Shown here one piece after another: positions 30,621 to 42,598 of a stretch of 64,000 nt of DNA. The notes beneath the pieces are model-generated. The model was not told the DNA's origin and did not search any database. It worked only from the letters and a program-made list of their open reading frames with translations. The stretch is from NCBI GenBank assembly GCA_036365145.1, contig JAEOAD010000013.1:44953001-45017000 (forward strand). The letters are read 5' to 3'. This DNA is from Orientallactaga sibirica (taxonomy: Eukaryota > Chordata > Mammalia > Rodentia > Dipodidae). Both the position numbers and the translations under genes were made by a program. Each line of letters begins with the position of its first letter. Position 1 is the stretch's first letter.

Positions 30621-30796
30621 TTTTTGTTTTTTTATGTTTTTAGTAGGCTCTATGCTGTTTTCTACAGTGGCTGCACTAATTTCTCCTCCTGCCAAAATTG
30701 TACAAAGGTTCCTTTCCTGCACATCCTTGACAATAAACACCTCCTTGTGGTTTTCATTTGCGTTGCCCAAGTGCTGAGTAATGCAGAGCACTTTTC

Positions 30797-31174
30797 TTTT
30801 CTTTTTAATTTTTAAAATACCACATTTTATTCAGATTTTACAAAGGTGTGCAGAAAGGGGAAGGCTGAGAGGTAAGGGGAAATAAAGTGGGGAGAAATAC
30901 ACCTCCTCGTGGAGCCCAAAAGCCCATGTGGGCCACGTGTAGCTGAGGAGTCCATGTGACCATAGGGATCTAGGGAAAAAAGCCTGGAAAGAAAAGAGAA
31001 AAGAAAGTTCAAGGAGCTCCTGCCATGTAGGGAGCTGGAGGAGATAAAGAACCCATGCAGAGAGTCAGGGCCAGGGGCCCTCCTGGCTGGGCCTGGGCTA
31101 GGGCCTAAGCTGAGCCCCAACCCAGGGAAAAACTCACCCACAGCTGGAAGTTCCTAAGTGATCAGAGAGCCAGG
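30797..31174 (-). pseudogene. Retrocopy of an unidentified mRNA 3' end
   Basis: An insert of about 378 bases in the L1M, flanked by a perfect 11-base duplication 'gagcacttttc' at 30786-30796 and 31175-31185. On the minus strand it ends with 'tctgaataaaatgtgg' (an AATAAA signal) followed by an A-rich stretch that becomes 'tttaaaaattaaaaagaaaa'. This is the signature of L1-mediated retroposition of a polyadenylated transcript, 5' truncated. The minus frame 31141-30827 is open for 104 codons (Pro/Ser-rich) but has no domain I know. The source gene was not identified; it could also be a non-coding RNA or UTR. Confidence 0.72.
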
Positions 31175-31910
31175 GAGCACTTTTCATGTATCTGTTCGTG
31201 TTTACGTCTTCTTTATATCTATTGAGGGATTTGCCTCTTTAAATGAAGTCTTCCATTTGTTTGTTCCACCCTGTTGACTGTTTGTTTGCTGTGTAGAAGC
31301 ATTTTAGTTTGATAGAATCCACTTGGCTATTTGTACTTTTGTTGTCTGTACCTTTGACATCATATACAAAGATTATTTGCTCAGACCAATGTTATATAGA
31401 GCTTCTCCCCCGTTTTCTTCTAGAAGTTTTGGCAATTTCAGGTGTTAGATTTCACTCCTCAATAAATTTTGATGTTTTTTCTTCAGTACTGAGGATAAAG
31501 CCAGGGACTCACACTTGAGGGGCGAGCACTGAGCTACATGCTGTCTTTGAGTTGATTTTTGTATGAGGTATGAAACAAGCATCTTTCCCTCTTTTGCAAG
31601 CTTATAAACATCACGACTGAACACAGAGTTCATTTCCCATTATGTATTCTTAGTCTCTTTGACAAAGATCAGCTGTGGCTCAACTGCATGGATTCATTTT
31701 TGGGATACTTATTCTATCCCATTGTTCAGTGTGTCTGTTAGTGCGCCAGTACCGTGACATTTAGATCACTAAAGCTTCGTAATATCATCTGAACTCGGGA
31801 GCATAATGCTCTGTTCTTTTTCCTCACAATAATTTGGATTATTCCAGGTCTTTTGTGGGTATAACTGAATTTTAGGGCTGATTTCTATTTCTGTAAAAAT
31901 TGTCATTGAT

Positions 31911-32080
31911 GGTCTGGGAAGATGGCTCAGCAGTTAAAGACACTTAATGCAAAACCTGATGGCCTGTGTTCAGTCCCCCAGCACCCACATAAAGCCAGAT
32001 GCACAAAGTGGCACATGTGTCTGGAATTCATTTGCAGTAGCAGGAGGTCCTTTCATGTCCATTCATTCTTTATGTCTGTC
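31911..32080 (+). mobile_element. DIP-type SINE in the L1M
   Basis: Sense copy with a reduced CT tract. Flanked by 'tgtcattgatg' and 'tgtcattgaag', a diverged 11-base target duplication. Confidence 0.88.
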
Positions 32081-32324
32081 ATTGAAGTTTTAATAGGGGT
32101 TGCATTAGTCTGTACATGACCTTTGAGTAATATAAACATTTTAACAATATTAGTTTCTCCAGTCCATTAACATGGGGGAATCTTTGCATTGACTCGTGTG
32201 GTCTTCAGTTTCTTATACCAATGTTTTCATTTTTACTGTGCAGATACCTCACTTGCTTGCCTGTACATAGTCCTTATTTAATGCACCATTTCCATAATGT
32301 AAGCTTTTATCTGCCCTGGGTGAG

Positions 32325-32640
32325 GGAGACAACTCGGTCAGTAAAGTGCTTGCTGTGCAACCATGAGGATGTGAATTCCGATTTCCCAGGAGCCTGAATA
32401 AAAGCTGGGCACGGTAGCATGTGCCCGTAATCCCAGCACTGGCGAGGTGAAGACAGGGCAACCCTGGGGTCTGCTGGCTAGCCAGTCAAGAGTCCTAATC
32501 TGTAGAGCTCCAGGTTCGGGAGAGCCCTGGACTCAAGAAATAAATGTAGAGCAACCAAGGAAGACCTCTGGTCTCTGCAAGAGCACGCATGTACTCACAC
32601 ATGCACCCACACACCTACAGCACATACACAAAAACTTGAT
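32325..32640 (+). mobile_element. B4-like SINE
   Basis: Sense copy: head 'gagggagacaactcggtcag', B1-like 'gctgggcacggtagcatg', then 'agacctctggtctctgca' and a CA-rich tail. The full order of a B4. Confidence 0.78.
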
Positions 32641-32966
32641 GACCTGTCACTGGACTACGATCTCAGTACCTGGTTGTTTCCCATTTTCCTGACAAAACCC
32701 AGTAAATGATTGGGGTACAGAGAGTACTTGATACCTGTCAAGTGAATTCACTGAGAAATCAGCAAGTTGCACCATGATTTATGACTTTAATATGTTAGTA
32801 TGTTGGGAACAAATTGAAATTTATTTGGTAATAATTCCAGCTATTGTGAAAGTGATTTGTCTTATATATTACATAACTCACATTTTTAGGACTAATCCAT
32901 TTGCAACATCTTTTTAAATTATCAGACTGTATTTAATTCCTTTGATATTTAAAAAACTGATCATGA
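32641..32966. other. Unassigned interval
   Basis: AT-rich, no recognised repeat or coding sequence. Confidence 0.45.
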
Positions 32967-33110
32967 AGCCGGGTGTGTTAGGTAGTGGTAGGAAGATCAC
33001 TGTGAGTTCGAGGCCAGCCTGAGACGACATAGTGAATTACAGGTCAGCCTGGGCTAGAGAAAGACCGTACTTTTAAAAACCAAAAAAATATAAAAATAAA
33101 ATAAAATAAA
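32967..33110 (+). mobile_element. B1-type SINE with internal deletion
   Basis: The head 'gccgggtgtgtta' jumps directly to 'ggtagtggtaggaagatcac', losing about 35 bases of the left part. Tail AT-rich with ATAAAAATAAA repeats. Confidence 0.85.
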
Positions 33111-33720
33111 AGCAACAACAACCCAAAAAGCTAAAACACAACAACAACAAAAACTGATCACATACAACTGTTATGTGTGAATTAAAACTGAAGAGCAACC
33201 TTCCCCAGGGCCTACAAATCTCTTCCCTTCAACAATATTTACATGAAACGGACGTGTCAGTCTCTGGACGTCCATTTCTACAAGGAAGATGCAGTTCTGG
33301 AAGCCTGGGCTACTTTTCCTCAAGTTCACTGAAGAGTGTTAAAAGAGTGCCATGTTTCTCTTTTCCAGGACACCCAAAGGCCTTCTCCAGATGAATAAAG
33401 GAGCATCCTGGAGCCCATGCAAGCCTCTAGAGCCCTGGACTAGAAGCTGAGCCACGCCCTCTTGGGTCTTCATATGAACCTTTGTTCTGCCCGCACAGAA
33501 ACTCCAGCTGTGTGACTTCTGAGAGAACCATTTCCTAGCTGAAAAAGTGAAGCTTTGCAAAACCTCAGGTGCCCCCTGACTCAATTCTACAAGGCTGGCA
33601 GGGGCCCAGGCCAGACTGGCCAGTTTCTTCTTCCAAAGGCTCCCCATTCAGGCACGACTGGGAGCCTCCAGAGCCTGTGTGTTCACTGGAAGCAATCCAG
33701 GCTGCCTGGTCACGCTGAGC
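33111..33720. other. Unassigned interval left of copy B
   Basis: No recognised repeat. 33339-33647 has a 102-codon minus ORF and 33173-33394 a 73-codon plus ORF, neither recognisable. It borders the minisatellite of copy B. Confidence 0.4.
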
Positions 33721-33974
33721 TGGTGACTCCCATGGACTGCGAATGCAAGTTGAGATGTATGCTCAAGCTGAGCTGGGGTCTCTGTGGTCTGGGAGTGCAA
33801 GTTGAGATGTATGCTCACACTGAGCTGGGGTCTCCGTGGTCTGGGCGTGCAAGTTGAGATGTATGCTCACACTGAGCTGGGGTCTCCCGTGGTCTGGGCG
33901 TGCAAGTTGAGATGTATGCTCACACTGAGCTGGGGTCTCCCGTGGTCTGGGCGTGCAAGTTGAGATGTATGCTC
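33721..33974. repeat. 52-53 bp minisatellite, about five units
   Basis: The phrase 'gcaagttgagatgtatgctc' begins at 33745, 33797, 33849, 33902 and 33955, giving periods of 52, 52, 53 and 53 bases with few differences. The unit also holds 'gagctggggtctcc' and 'gtggtctggg'. It is the homogeneous end of the decayed v array that continues to about 35000. Confidence 0.93.
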
Positions 33975-36940
33975 CCCGGGCACTGAATGCTCTTATGGTC
34001 TGGGGCAATGTTGATGCTCCTGCTGTACTGGGGTTTCCTGTGGGCTGATCCACCCAGGTTGGGCCGCCTCCTACCCTAGAATCGGAGTCTTGTACAGCCT
34101 AGGAGAACAGGTCAGGCTGCCTGTCCCCGAGGTCTGAACTGCCTGCTCCCTCTGTAATGGAGTCTCTTGTGATCAGGGCGCAGGCTCTCCTGCCTGCCTG
34201 CGGAAGTCTCTCTTGTGGACCTGGGGCACAAGTGGAACTACAGGTTCCCTCTGTGCTGGGATTTCCCGGGGGCTGGACATGCAGGCGGGGCAGCCTGTGA
34301 TCATTTGATGGGAATCCTTTATGGTGTCTGGACCCTGGTCAGGCTGCAGACCTACAGCCGCTGCACAGGAGTCTTTTCTGGCTCTTCTGGTCCGGGTGTA
34401 GGTCGGCTGCCTGCTCCAGTACAGCTGTGTTAGCTACGTTTGTAGGTAGGAGTTACCTGGGGTTTTGGACCAGCCTGAGAGATCAGAATGCAGCCATGCT
34501 GGGTTCTCCTTGACACGTGGGGTCGTGTGTGATCCCAGGCAGCCTGCTCTTATTAGCCAGGAATCTCTTGGACTGCTTTGGCCCTGGCTGTACACACCAG
34601 GTTCCTTGTATCTGCCGCTCTGGGATGGGGCATCTACGTGTTGCGTGGGCCAGGGCGCACAGGTCTGACTGCCTGCTCTCACCTCACTGGGGTCTTGGCC
34701 ATCATTGTGGGCGGGGTTGTGCCCTGCCATGCTATTGTCTTGGTGACCTATTGTCGCTAGTGCAGACAGGCCTAACTGCCTCCTCTTGCCATGCTGGATT
34801 TTCATGTGGGCCAGGTGCATACCCCACACTAGATTGCCTGCTCCTGCTGGACTGGCGTCTCCCATGAAGCAGACACGCGGGCGCTGAACTGTGTGATCTC
34901 TCCTCACGAGGGTCTCAATTACCTGTGAGCTCCAAGGAACCCAGGCTGGACTGCCTTTGGCCTCTGCTGCACTGGGGCCTGGCTGGAGTCTCACAGACCC
35001 GGTAGCTTCCATTTTATCACATGAGTTGGATATTACTTGAGCTACTAATAGGAAATTGCAGCCTCATCTTAGGACACGCCTGCTCTTTAAATCTCCTATG
35101 TCAAGCAGTATGGTTCTGCTGGGCCAGTCTCACTGTTGAACAAGGATAATGGGCTTCCCGCCTGCGCCCCCCAGGCTGCTGCTTACAGTCTACTGGATGG
35201 CTCCTCCTAGCCGCATCTTTTTGATCACTTGAGCCACAGGCTCTAGTTTTCCTTTGTTGAGGCTGGGGTACAATGCTGCCTGATGGACTTTGGCTAAGTG
35301 CCAATGCCCGGGCCCTTCTGACTCCCCAGCTGCCTTGGAGTCCTTTCAAAGCTCCGCATCTGGAGGTGTGTCTCTTGTCCTTGGCATTTCTCTTAGTTCA
35401 CACATTCAATTTCCATGACAGCTACAGTCACGCTGCCTGCATCTTCTCACCACTTGATATGGGGGTGCTATGCTGCCTTCATGGGCTGTTTGGATTTGGG
35501 ACAATTTCTATCTTACCCCTTAAGACATGTCCATAGAGGCAATTAATTTGTTGTTTCTGGAAACCAAATATGGTCAGATCCCTCACTCTGCGTCCCCACC
35601 ACCTGTGCAATGGTACTTCCTCACCTTCTCACTTCATTAGGCTGGTGGTGTTTTTTACTCGGCTTTTCTAGAAATGATTTGGTTCACTTCAGCCACCACC
35701 TCTACCCGCCCTGTGACTCGTAGCTATTGACCTTTTTCAATCTGCTTGCTGGCCTTGCTAAGATCCTTTTATATGGGTCTCCGCTTCTGTTGATGACCCA
35801 AGTTGTCCACCTTTTGACAGCAAGTCCAAATAAGAAGACCACTGGGAAGGGGCACTTCCATAGCCTCCCTCCCAGAGCGTAGGTCAGAGGCAGTTTGCAG
35901 GACCTCTACACTCACTGCTGCGAACCCAGCACTAGGGTCAGGGGCTCTGCCCGCAGCAGCAGACCTTGCAATTCAGGGAAGATGTCTCGGGTTCCCATTC
36001 TGTGCTCCTCAACATGAGTGGGCTGAGCCTGATTAGCTTTCTGATCGCCCAACCCCCTTCTGTTGTCTGGGGTAAATAAGCCATAGTGGCTGTCCCAGTC
36101 TGGTTCCTCCGTCTCTGGGGCTCACACGACAATTCAGTCTTCGGCTTTGCAGAGCTTGGGAGCTCTGCATCAGGGGTACCTGGGAGCCCTTCCCAGATCC
36201 TGCCATGGGATAAGTTGTCTCTTGTTCTTCTGTCTGAAAGGAAACACCTCTACACCTCAGCTATTCACTGGTACATGCCCCTCCCTCTGACATCCACAGT
36301 CCTCCTTTGCCTGGATTTAGGGACTAATGGGCTCACTGGACAGTAACAGTCTATAATAGTGGGAGCAGACCCTTTAGGCCCCCAGACTCTCTGTGATGTA
36401 GTGGTTGTGGAGAGAGCAAAGATGGCAGTTCCCCCAACTAGGCACCACACTGGAGGTGGTCTTTGACCCCATGACTTTGGCTACCCAGAAAGCAGCGTCT
36501 CAGAAAAACACGTGTACGTGGAGGGACACGGGCACAGCGTGCAGGATGTTTACCTGTGGCAGGCACAAGGCCAGGGGAAGAAGGGAGGATTCTCAGGGAG
36601 TTGAAGCTCCCCATGCCGGCCTTCCGCACCCTGGCCATCAGCTCCATTCTCTTCCTCTTCACACCTCAGATCTGTAGACCGGGTCAATGAAGGCTGACTG
36701 TGCATAGCTCTGGGGTCTGCTTGGTCCAAATGACCACCCTGGACTGAACTTGTGCTGCTGATGAAATTGCCCGTGCTTCGAGGCCAAGGAACAGGAGTAA
36801 CTCCCTCAATAGAGTGGGAGCACAAAAGCACGTGAAGAGGAATTACCCACGCATTATTCTTTATCATACAGTATGTTCTAAGCACTGGGGATAGAGCAAC
36901 CGTGAAGGTGATAAGATCCACTGTCACTATTATATTAGGG
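33721..36940 (-). repeat. Complex repeat family, copy B1
   Basis: Strand is given relative to copy A. v: 33721-35030 (decayed tandem units with recurrent 'ctggggtctcc', 'ggcctgggcg'-type phrases). w: about 35040-35860. z: 35880-36340 (with 'gaccttgcaattcagggaag', shared with 38380). y: 36420-36930 ('ggcaggcacaaggccagg', 'agcactggggatagag'), matching 57280-57640. In w the frame homologous to the copy-A ORF reads 'LYPSLNKGKLEPVAQ' but ends at an in-frame TAG, so the ORF is dead here. Confidence 0.7.
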
Positions 36941-36979
36941 TAGGAGATAGGAGAAAGACCGAAACACGCAGAGACAAAT

Positions 36980-38790
36980 GAACGAAGAAGGATTCGAGGA
37001 GAGAGAAGGGTAAATGGCATGATCCCTCCTTGCCAGGGTCACAGTTCCCTGCACGGACTGGGGCTCCGAGCCAGCACTGCCTGCTCTCCCTGAGCTCTGA
37101 TGGTTTGAGGTCCAGAGCTTGCAGGCCTGGCTGCTCCCTCCTGCTGGGTTGGCATCTTGGGGACCTGTGGTGGCCGGCCAGGGCATGCAGGTCAAACTGC
37201 CTTGATCTTTCCTCCCTGGGCATTCCTGGGGGCCAGTTCCATAGGTCTTGGGTACTTACCAGTTCCTCTTTCTCTGGGGTCTTCTATGAGCCCAACATAC
37301 TGACTGAAGTGTGCGATCCTCCCTCAGTAGGGTCACAGTCATATATGTAGGTCAGAATGTCCAAGCTGGACCGCCATCTCTCACTGTCCAGGGGTCTTTC
37401 ATGGGCCTGGGCATGCTGGCCAGTCTGTTGCACTGGGATCTCCCTGGCCCAATGGTTCTCATTTCATGTCGTGTGTCGGTAATACTTGACCTTCCCACAG
37501 GAAAACGCAGCCTGGCCTTTGGTATCTGCAGCTCTCAAAACCCGTTGTCAGCTGTATGTTCCCACTCTGCCAGTATTACTGTGCAACCCTGATCAGGGGG
37601 ATTTCACCTGATCTCTTGAGCAGATGCTTACAGTTTGCTGGGTGGGCGGCTCCTCCTAGCTGAGTCTCTGTGATTCTTCTGAGCCACATTCTGCCGTTTC
37701 CCTTCGTTGAAGCTGGGGTACAACTCTGCTTGGTGGCCTTTGGCTTGGATCTTCAACGCCTGGCTTCTCTTCCCTCTCGGCAGCCCTGCTTTGTTTGCAG
37801 CATGTGGCCGGGGACTCCCTGCTCTCGACAGTTCTCTAGTTTGCGTGAAGTCTTCCCAATGGCTGCTGCTCCCCAACTGTCCCTTCCACCCACTTGTTAT
37901 GGGATCTGTTGCCTGGACTGGCTGCTTGTATTTTAGTTCAGTCTTCATGCCCATTAGCCCACGTTCCCTGAGGTTAGCAATTTGAATCTAACTTCGGCCT
38001 GCCCCTTCCTCCTGTGCTCCCACCTCCTCTGCAATGGTCCCTCCGAACCTCCTTTGGACATTTTTTGCCTTCAGGAATCCCCTTTTGCTCTTCTACCTGC
38101 CTGATGACTTGTGAATTTTCGTCCTGTTGGCGCTGCCAGCTGGCTTTGTTAAATGACCAGTGCCTTGCCTTTGACCTGGCCCTTCCTGCTGATCTTAATA
38201 GCTTAATCTGGACTCTGTTGTGAGTATTGCAAGAAGGCGGGCCATTGAGGAGTGAAGCTTCCCACTGATCTGCACATATCCTTCCTTCCTCTAGAGGAGA
38301 GATCCTCAGAGGTGGTATCGATACCTGAGCTGTCATTGCTGAGAGCAGACTACTGGGGCAGGCGGCTGGCACTCCCCTGCAGACCTTGCAATTCAGGGAA
38401 GATGCTTTTGTTCATCATGTGAGTGGACTATGGATGGCTAGCCTGAAGGTCACTCAGGTCCTTGGTGCTGCCCGTGGCAGTCCTGAGGTGTTTAAGCTCT
38501 CCTTCTGTCCAATAAGACCTAGCTCCTTCCTGGCCCACAGGTTCTTTTTGCCACTTTCTGGGGGCTCACACAACAGCCGTCTTCTGGTTTGTATATGTAG
38601 CTTGGAAGAACTCATTTCTGCCTCAAGCTATTCTGGGGACCAGGGCTTCGCCACCCCCAGGCTGCTGCTGTGTGATAAGTTGTCTCTTGGCCAACACCAG
38701 TTCTCCTCTGTGCCAGCACCTCCCCGTCAACACTTTCTCATCCTTTGGGCCCCAGGTTAAACTGACACTCACACAATGAAGTGCAGTCGT
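36980..38790 (-). repeat. Complex repeat family, copy B2
   Basis: A second unit follows B1 head to tail in the same orientation: v 37030-37555 ('ggcatgcaggtcaaactgcc'), w 37570-38340, z 38350-38780 ('ggggctcacacaacagccgt', matching 36115 and 56840). The y segment is not found on its right side, so the unit is truncated or diverges there. Confidence 0.68.
37628..38372 (-). pseudogene. Broken homologue of the 275-codon orphan ORF
   Basis: Two minus-strand reading frames cover the w module. The first runs from 38372 (GTG; the conserved MTAQ methionine lies at residue 13) and stops at 37974 after 'PKLDSNC'. The second starts at ATG 37954 (MGMKTELKYKQPVQAT) and stops at 37628. Together they align with most of the copy-A ORF, interrupted by stops at 37970-37980. 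The segment 'AELYPSFNEGKRQN' matches 'EMYPSMHTGKLEPL' of copy A. Confidence 0.5.
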
Positions 38791-38799
38791 ACCACACAA

Positions 38800-39096
38800 T
38801 GATTTTAACTGGACTCCAGTTTGCATGCTTATGAGCGATGTCATGTATGTTGTAACACGGCTTTGAGTTTAGATTTAGTTAGCCTGTTACATTCAAAACC
38901 CCATCCAGGAAGGACACACCGCTCCTTCTCATCCCCACACTGACCCACATTCTTCTTGGGGCACAAGCACCCAAGGACGAAGGCTCCCTCCTGAGGGAGG
39001 TGGACCCAAGTACGTTTTTCACAGTTGCCTCCTGCCTGCTTGCTCTGTCTCCAAGTATCTATGTGAAAATTTAGGTACGCGAGCAAGGGCAGTCAC
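38800..39096. other. Unassigned interval
   Basis: No feature recognised; an 81-codon minus ORF has no known domain. Confidence 0.4.
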
Positions 39097-39206
39097 TTTA
39101 ATGTTTTAAGACAAGGTCTCATTATGGTTGTGCCCAAACCTGGGATCCTCTTGTCTCCCTCTCCTGAGTGTTGGGATTGGACACGTGCACCAAAATGCAT
39201 GTCCAG
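39097..39206 (-). mobile_element. Old B1-like monomer
   Basis: Inverted, diverged: 'agacaaggtctcattatgg' to 'gggattggacacgtgcacc'. Confidence 0.55.
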
Positions 39207-39299
39207 ATGTTTCGTTTCTCATTTTTTCAGCTCTTTTATAGGCATTTTATATATGCTCATTGATGGCTTTGGACGTTTTAACTCAGGAAGGCAGAGACA

Positions 39300-42200
39300 C
39301 ACACTAACCTAGAAACGGAAGAAGACAAACGTGTCTGTGCGCCCTCTTGTTCCATGCTGGATGTGGCCGTTAGTCCTGCAGCAGTTTCTCTGAATTGAAG
39401 CATTCAGTCCCAGAGGGAGAAGAGAGGCCCTACAGGAGGCCCATCCCAGGACAGCCACCTTCCTCTGCCTGGTAGGGGGTAGCGTGCATGTTTACTGCGT
39501 GGGGCCTTCCACATGATTGTGGAGATGTGATGTCCTGGATCTAGTTGAAGGACTGGCCAGTGTGTTGAGGTCCCTGAGACTTACCCAAATGGGGCGAGAT
39601 TGCCAGCAAGCTAATGTGGAGGTTGTTTCTGAAACCAAGATGGAGACCACCAGGGAACTTGTTTGTGTAAAAGGACATGCACTTGGCATCCTCTGTCTTA
39701 GCCTCTGCTTTGGCGGGTAAAATGGATTAAAGGGATGATGAGAGGGGAGCTGGCTTGCCGGCTCTTAAGACAGGGGGCTGAAATGGAAACAGCCGAGTGA
39801 GATCTGTGTCAAAGAGCCCTTACTGGGATCCAAAAACTTGGAACCGGTGGGAGGAGCCAGCCAGTACGAAGGACAGGATGAAATGAAAGTGACAGAAGAG
39901 ATTCCCCTGGCGCAGCCTGGAATACAGAGGAGAAGAAAACCCATGGTACTTAGGAAGCAAGGATTGGGCCTCTGAACTGCTTGAGTTGCGAAGGTGAAAG
40001 AAAGTTCCTCTCCCCTGAGGACACGGGTACAAATGCGGTCAACCTGAGCGCTAACAAAGCCGAAAAGCTGAGTCCTGCAACTCCTTGTCCCTCCTTGAGA
40101 CAAAGGCTGAGGTGATATGAGGGAAATAAGTGCCTGATGGACTGGCTCCAGTGGGGACACTTGGTTAGCCCAGCACCAGATCCCAGGGGTGCAGGGACTG
40201 GAAGACAATAGAGGAAGGATAGGATTCCCTGGGAAGCTAGGAACCACAGACGTGCTTGAGTCACGTTGGGGAGGCTCCACAGGGCTGTGTCCACAGGCGA
40301 GTTAAGCAAGAAGTTAATCCAGCAGGCTCCTCAGAGTAGGGAGGGAGCTTCCTTGCTTTACTGCGTCCCAGCGTGGGGCATGACCTTTACCAGGGGCAGA
40401 GGCCTTGATAGAGCTGAGTGTGGTTCCAGTTTGCAACGTGACCCACAGCTCAGAGGAGATGAGAGAAGGGCCCAGCAGACAAAGGAGTCTGTTGGGCAAG
40501 GTTTTCATGGAGCTGATGATGTTAAGAAAGAAAAAGTAGTCAGGATCCCAAATGCTGAGCTAGAGGCCTTCAGAGCAGTCCTCAGAAGGCACCAATGAGA
40601 GACCAGTGCAGGTGAAAGAGACTTAGCTTGTCCTAGGACTGGGCAGTTATGCCCCAGAGTAAGCTTTGCACTGTTTTCTCCTGCAAATAAAAAGTATGCT
40701 AGAGGTGGAATTGCTCACCTTGTCTGAGGCAGAGTACCCAGGTTGCCTGAGGAGAGACAGTGGCATCAGGTGCAAGTACAGTTCTGAGCCACCACGGCCT
40801 GTCAGGTGGCAGGGAGCCATTCTGCAGGCCAGGCACAGCAGCGGGCTGAGAGTAGCCTCCCTCTCCCTGGGCCGAGAAGGAGGCCGATCGGCTTGAGTGG
40901 GCCCCGCTGAGCCCCTCTGGGATGGGCAGATGCTCAGAGCTCAGGGAAGCACTTCAGGGTAAGGAAACAAGGACCACCCGTGCAAGATGTTGGTGGACCG
41001 TCAGGGGATAGCCAGGATCGTGCCTCCCATCCATGACGCTCTCTCCAAAACTGCTCTTGTGAGAGAACAGTTGATGTGAACAGTGTAGTGTGTTAACCCG
41101 AGCCTGGATTTTGCCACTCTCTCCCTTAGTATCCCCTCAGCTCCTGACTTCTGAGGTGCACTTGTGCCTACTCGGAATTGATGGTGGTGGGTGTGCGGAG
41201 GTCCTGCCCACCCCGTGCAAGAGGATTCGCTATTTAACTGTTACAGTGTCTCCCACGTTTGAGAACGTATCTGGGAGAAGGAAAAGAATTTAAAGGGAGG
41301 TGTCCTACATGTGAGAAAAGGCCTGCCCAGATGATGCAAGTTTATGCCAGGAATGGGCTACTGCCTAGGGGGTGCTGGCCCAGGAGGTTTCTGAGGCTCA
41401 CAGTTTTTTAAAGGACTATTGTCACTGCTGTTGAAGGTTGAACTAGATCTCTGAATGCCAGAACCAGATGGTAAGACGTCATTACTGAAAACACCACATG
41501 CTTCTGCCAAGGACAAGGACACATCAGCTTGCCACCGACTTGGAAGCTCCTCGCCAGTGTTGCCTAGCTCTCAGAGTGCCACTGGGGTAGACTTGTCTCG
41601 AACTGACATGCTAAGCTGTGGACTCCACGTGCTACATTACAAGCATGCCAGGCAAGATGTGCCTATTGGTGCCAACAGTTTTCCAATTAGATTCAAGTTG
41701 TGCTCCAAAAGAAAGGTGTTTCATGTGCTGTAAAACCAGGGAAAAGCTTGTTGTCAGGGAAGTCCTAGGTTCCAGCAGGGAAGACACACCTACTTTTTTT
41801 CCCCCCCAGTGGATAAGATATGCCTGCCAAATTGTCCTCTAAACATTTGTGCTTTTGCCCTAGGGTATTGGTGTTGTCACTCTGTTGTCAGCTTTGGTTG
41901 GGGAGAAATTTTCACAAGGGCAGATGTACGACAGACTCAACTCTGTCAAGCTGTTGAGACTTAAGTGACTTGCTGTGGCACAGCGGCCTCTCTCACCCCG
42001 TCCAAGGCTCAGGGAACATCAGGGAAGAGAGAGCGGAAAGAATGTAAGAGCTGGAGGAGTGGGTGGAGTGTGCAGCACCTTCCTCTGAATTGAATCATGG
42101 GACAAGAGAGGTTCAGGAGACTTAGGAGTTAAACAAGCCTGGGAAAGCTGAACCTGTCCTGCCACAGACACTTCTTACGGTTACCGAACCAGTGACCAAC

Positions 42201-42460
42201 ACCTGGAGTGGGAGACTCATTGGCAGTGAGATAACTACAGGTCCTGCACTGTGTGCCAGACACGCAGCCTCTGGGCGTCGTCATCTACGCTGGGATGGGC
42301 TTTCTGGTGATGCGGCTGTCTTTGAGTCACCCACTCTCCTGTAAAGAACCCCTAACCCTGTTCTGTAAGGAACCTAATAAACACTTTGGTTCTTCAAGTT
42401 GCACTTTGGATCAGTTGGGCTGTGGTGTGTGCTTTGGGCCCTATCTGCCATGAATGCGTG
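39300..42460. other. Unassigned 3 kb stretch, possibly LTR-derived
   Basis: SINE-free GC-moderate sequence. It has two AATAAA-type signals (near 40685 and 42375) and a terminal-looking part at 42180-42460 that reads like the 3' part of an old LTR ('ctaataaacactttggttct'). The longest frames (171 codons minus at 40280-39765; 110 codons plus at 40266-40598) overlap on opposite strands and have no recognisable domain. No gag, protease, pol or env similarity is visible, so the LTR suggestion is weak. Confidence 0.3.
41720..41985 (+). repeat. Repeated module p (also at 61780-62035)
   Basis: Shares 'attgtcctctaaacatt', 'gtcactctg(t/c)tgtcagc' and 'gagacttaagtgact' with 61780-62035 in the same orientation. 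Either part of the complex repeat family or an independent interspersed repeat. Confidence 0.7.
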
Positions 42461-42598
42461 CTTGTTGACGTCTCCTGAAGGAAAAAGTCTCATGTGACCT
42501 CTTGTAAATTATACACGACAGAATTGTAAACCAATGTGAAATTTCTTCACAAAACATCACATCGTTCTATAATTTTTTTAAAAATAGTTGATTTAATG

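Larger units (their letters stand above)
29806..32290 (-). mobile_element. Old L1 (L1M-type) ORF2 3' part
   Basis: The plus strand reads as the antisense of the eutherian L1 ORF2 3' half in the right order: 'gagtggactcgtgtgatatc' near 29980, 'gctgaataatatttcatg' near 30092, 'gctgcaataaacatgaaagt' near 30188, 'ctgttttctacagtggctgc' near 30655, 'gctgtgtagaagcatttt' near 31289, 'gagttgatttttgtatgagg' near 31549, 'gcgccagtaccgtgac' near 31743, 'attttaacaatattag' near 32137. All frames are broken. Four later insertions interrupt it. Confidence 0.82.

Noticed and set aside
33721..33974. CRISPR-like array of regularly spaced repeats
   Set aside because: The whole 52-53 base unit repeats with no unique spacers, and the genome is mammalian; it is a minisatellite.
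34434..35012. 192-codon minus ORF in the v module
   Set aside because: It lies wholly in decayed 50-65 base tandem units. The paralogous v segments do not keep the frame, and the translation is low in complexity without motifs.
39765..40598. 171-codon minus and 110-codon plus ORFs in the unassigned 39.3-42.5 kb stretch
   Set aside because: They overlap on opposite strands and have no recognisable domain, so I list the stretch as unassigned rather than as genes.
39300..42460. A complete endogenous retrovirus
   Set aside because: No paired LTRs, primer-binding site, or gag, pol or env similarity could be seen; only an LTR-like terminus is suggested.
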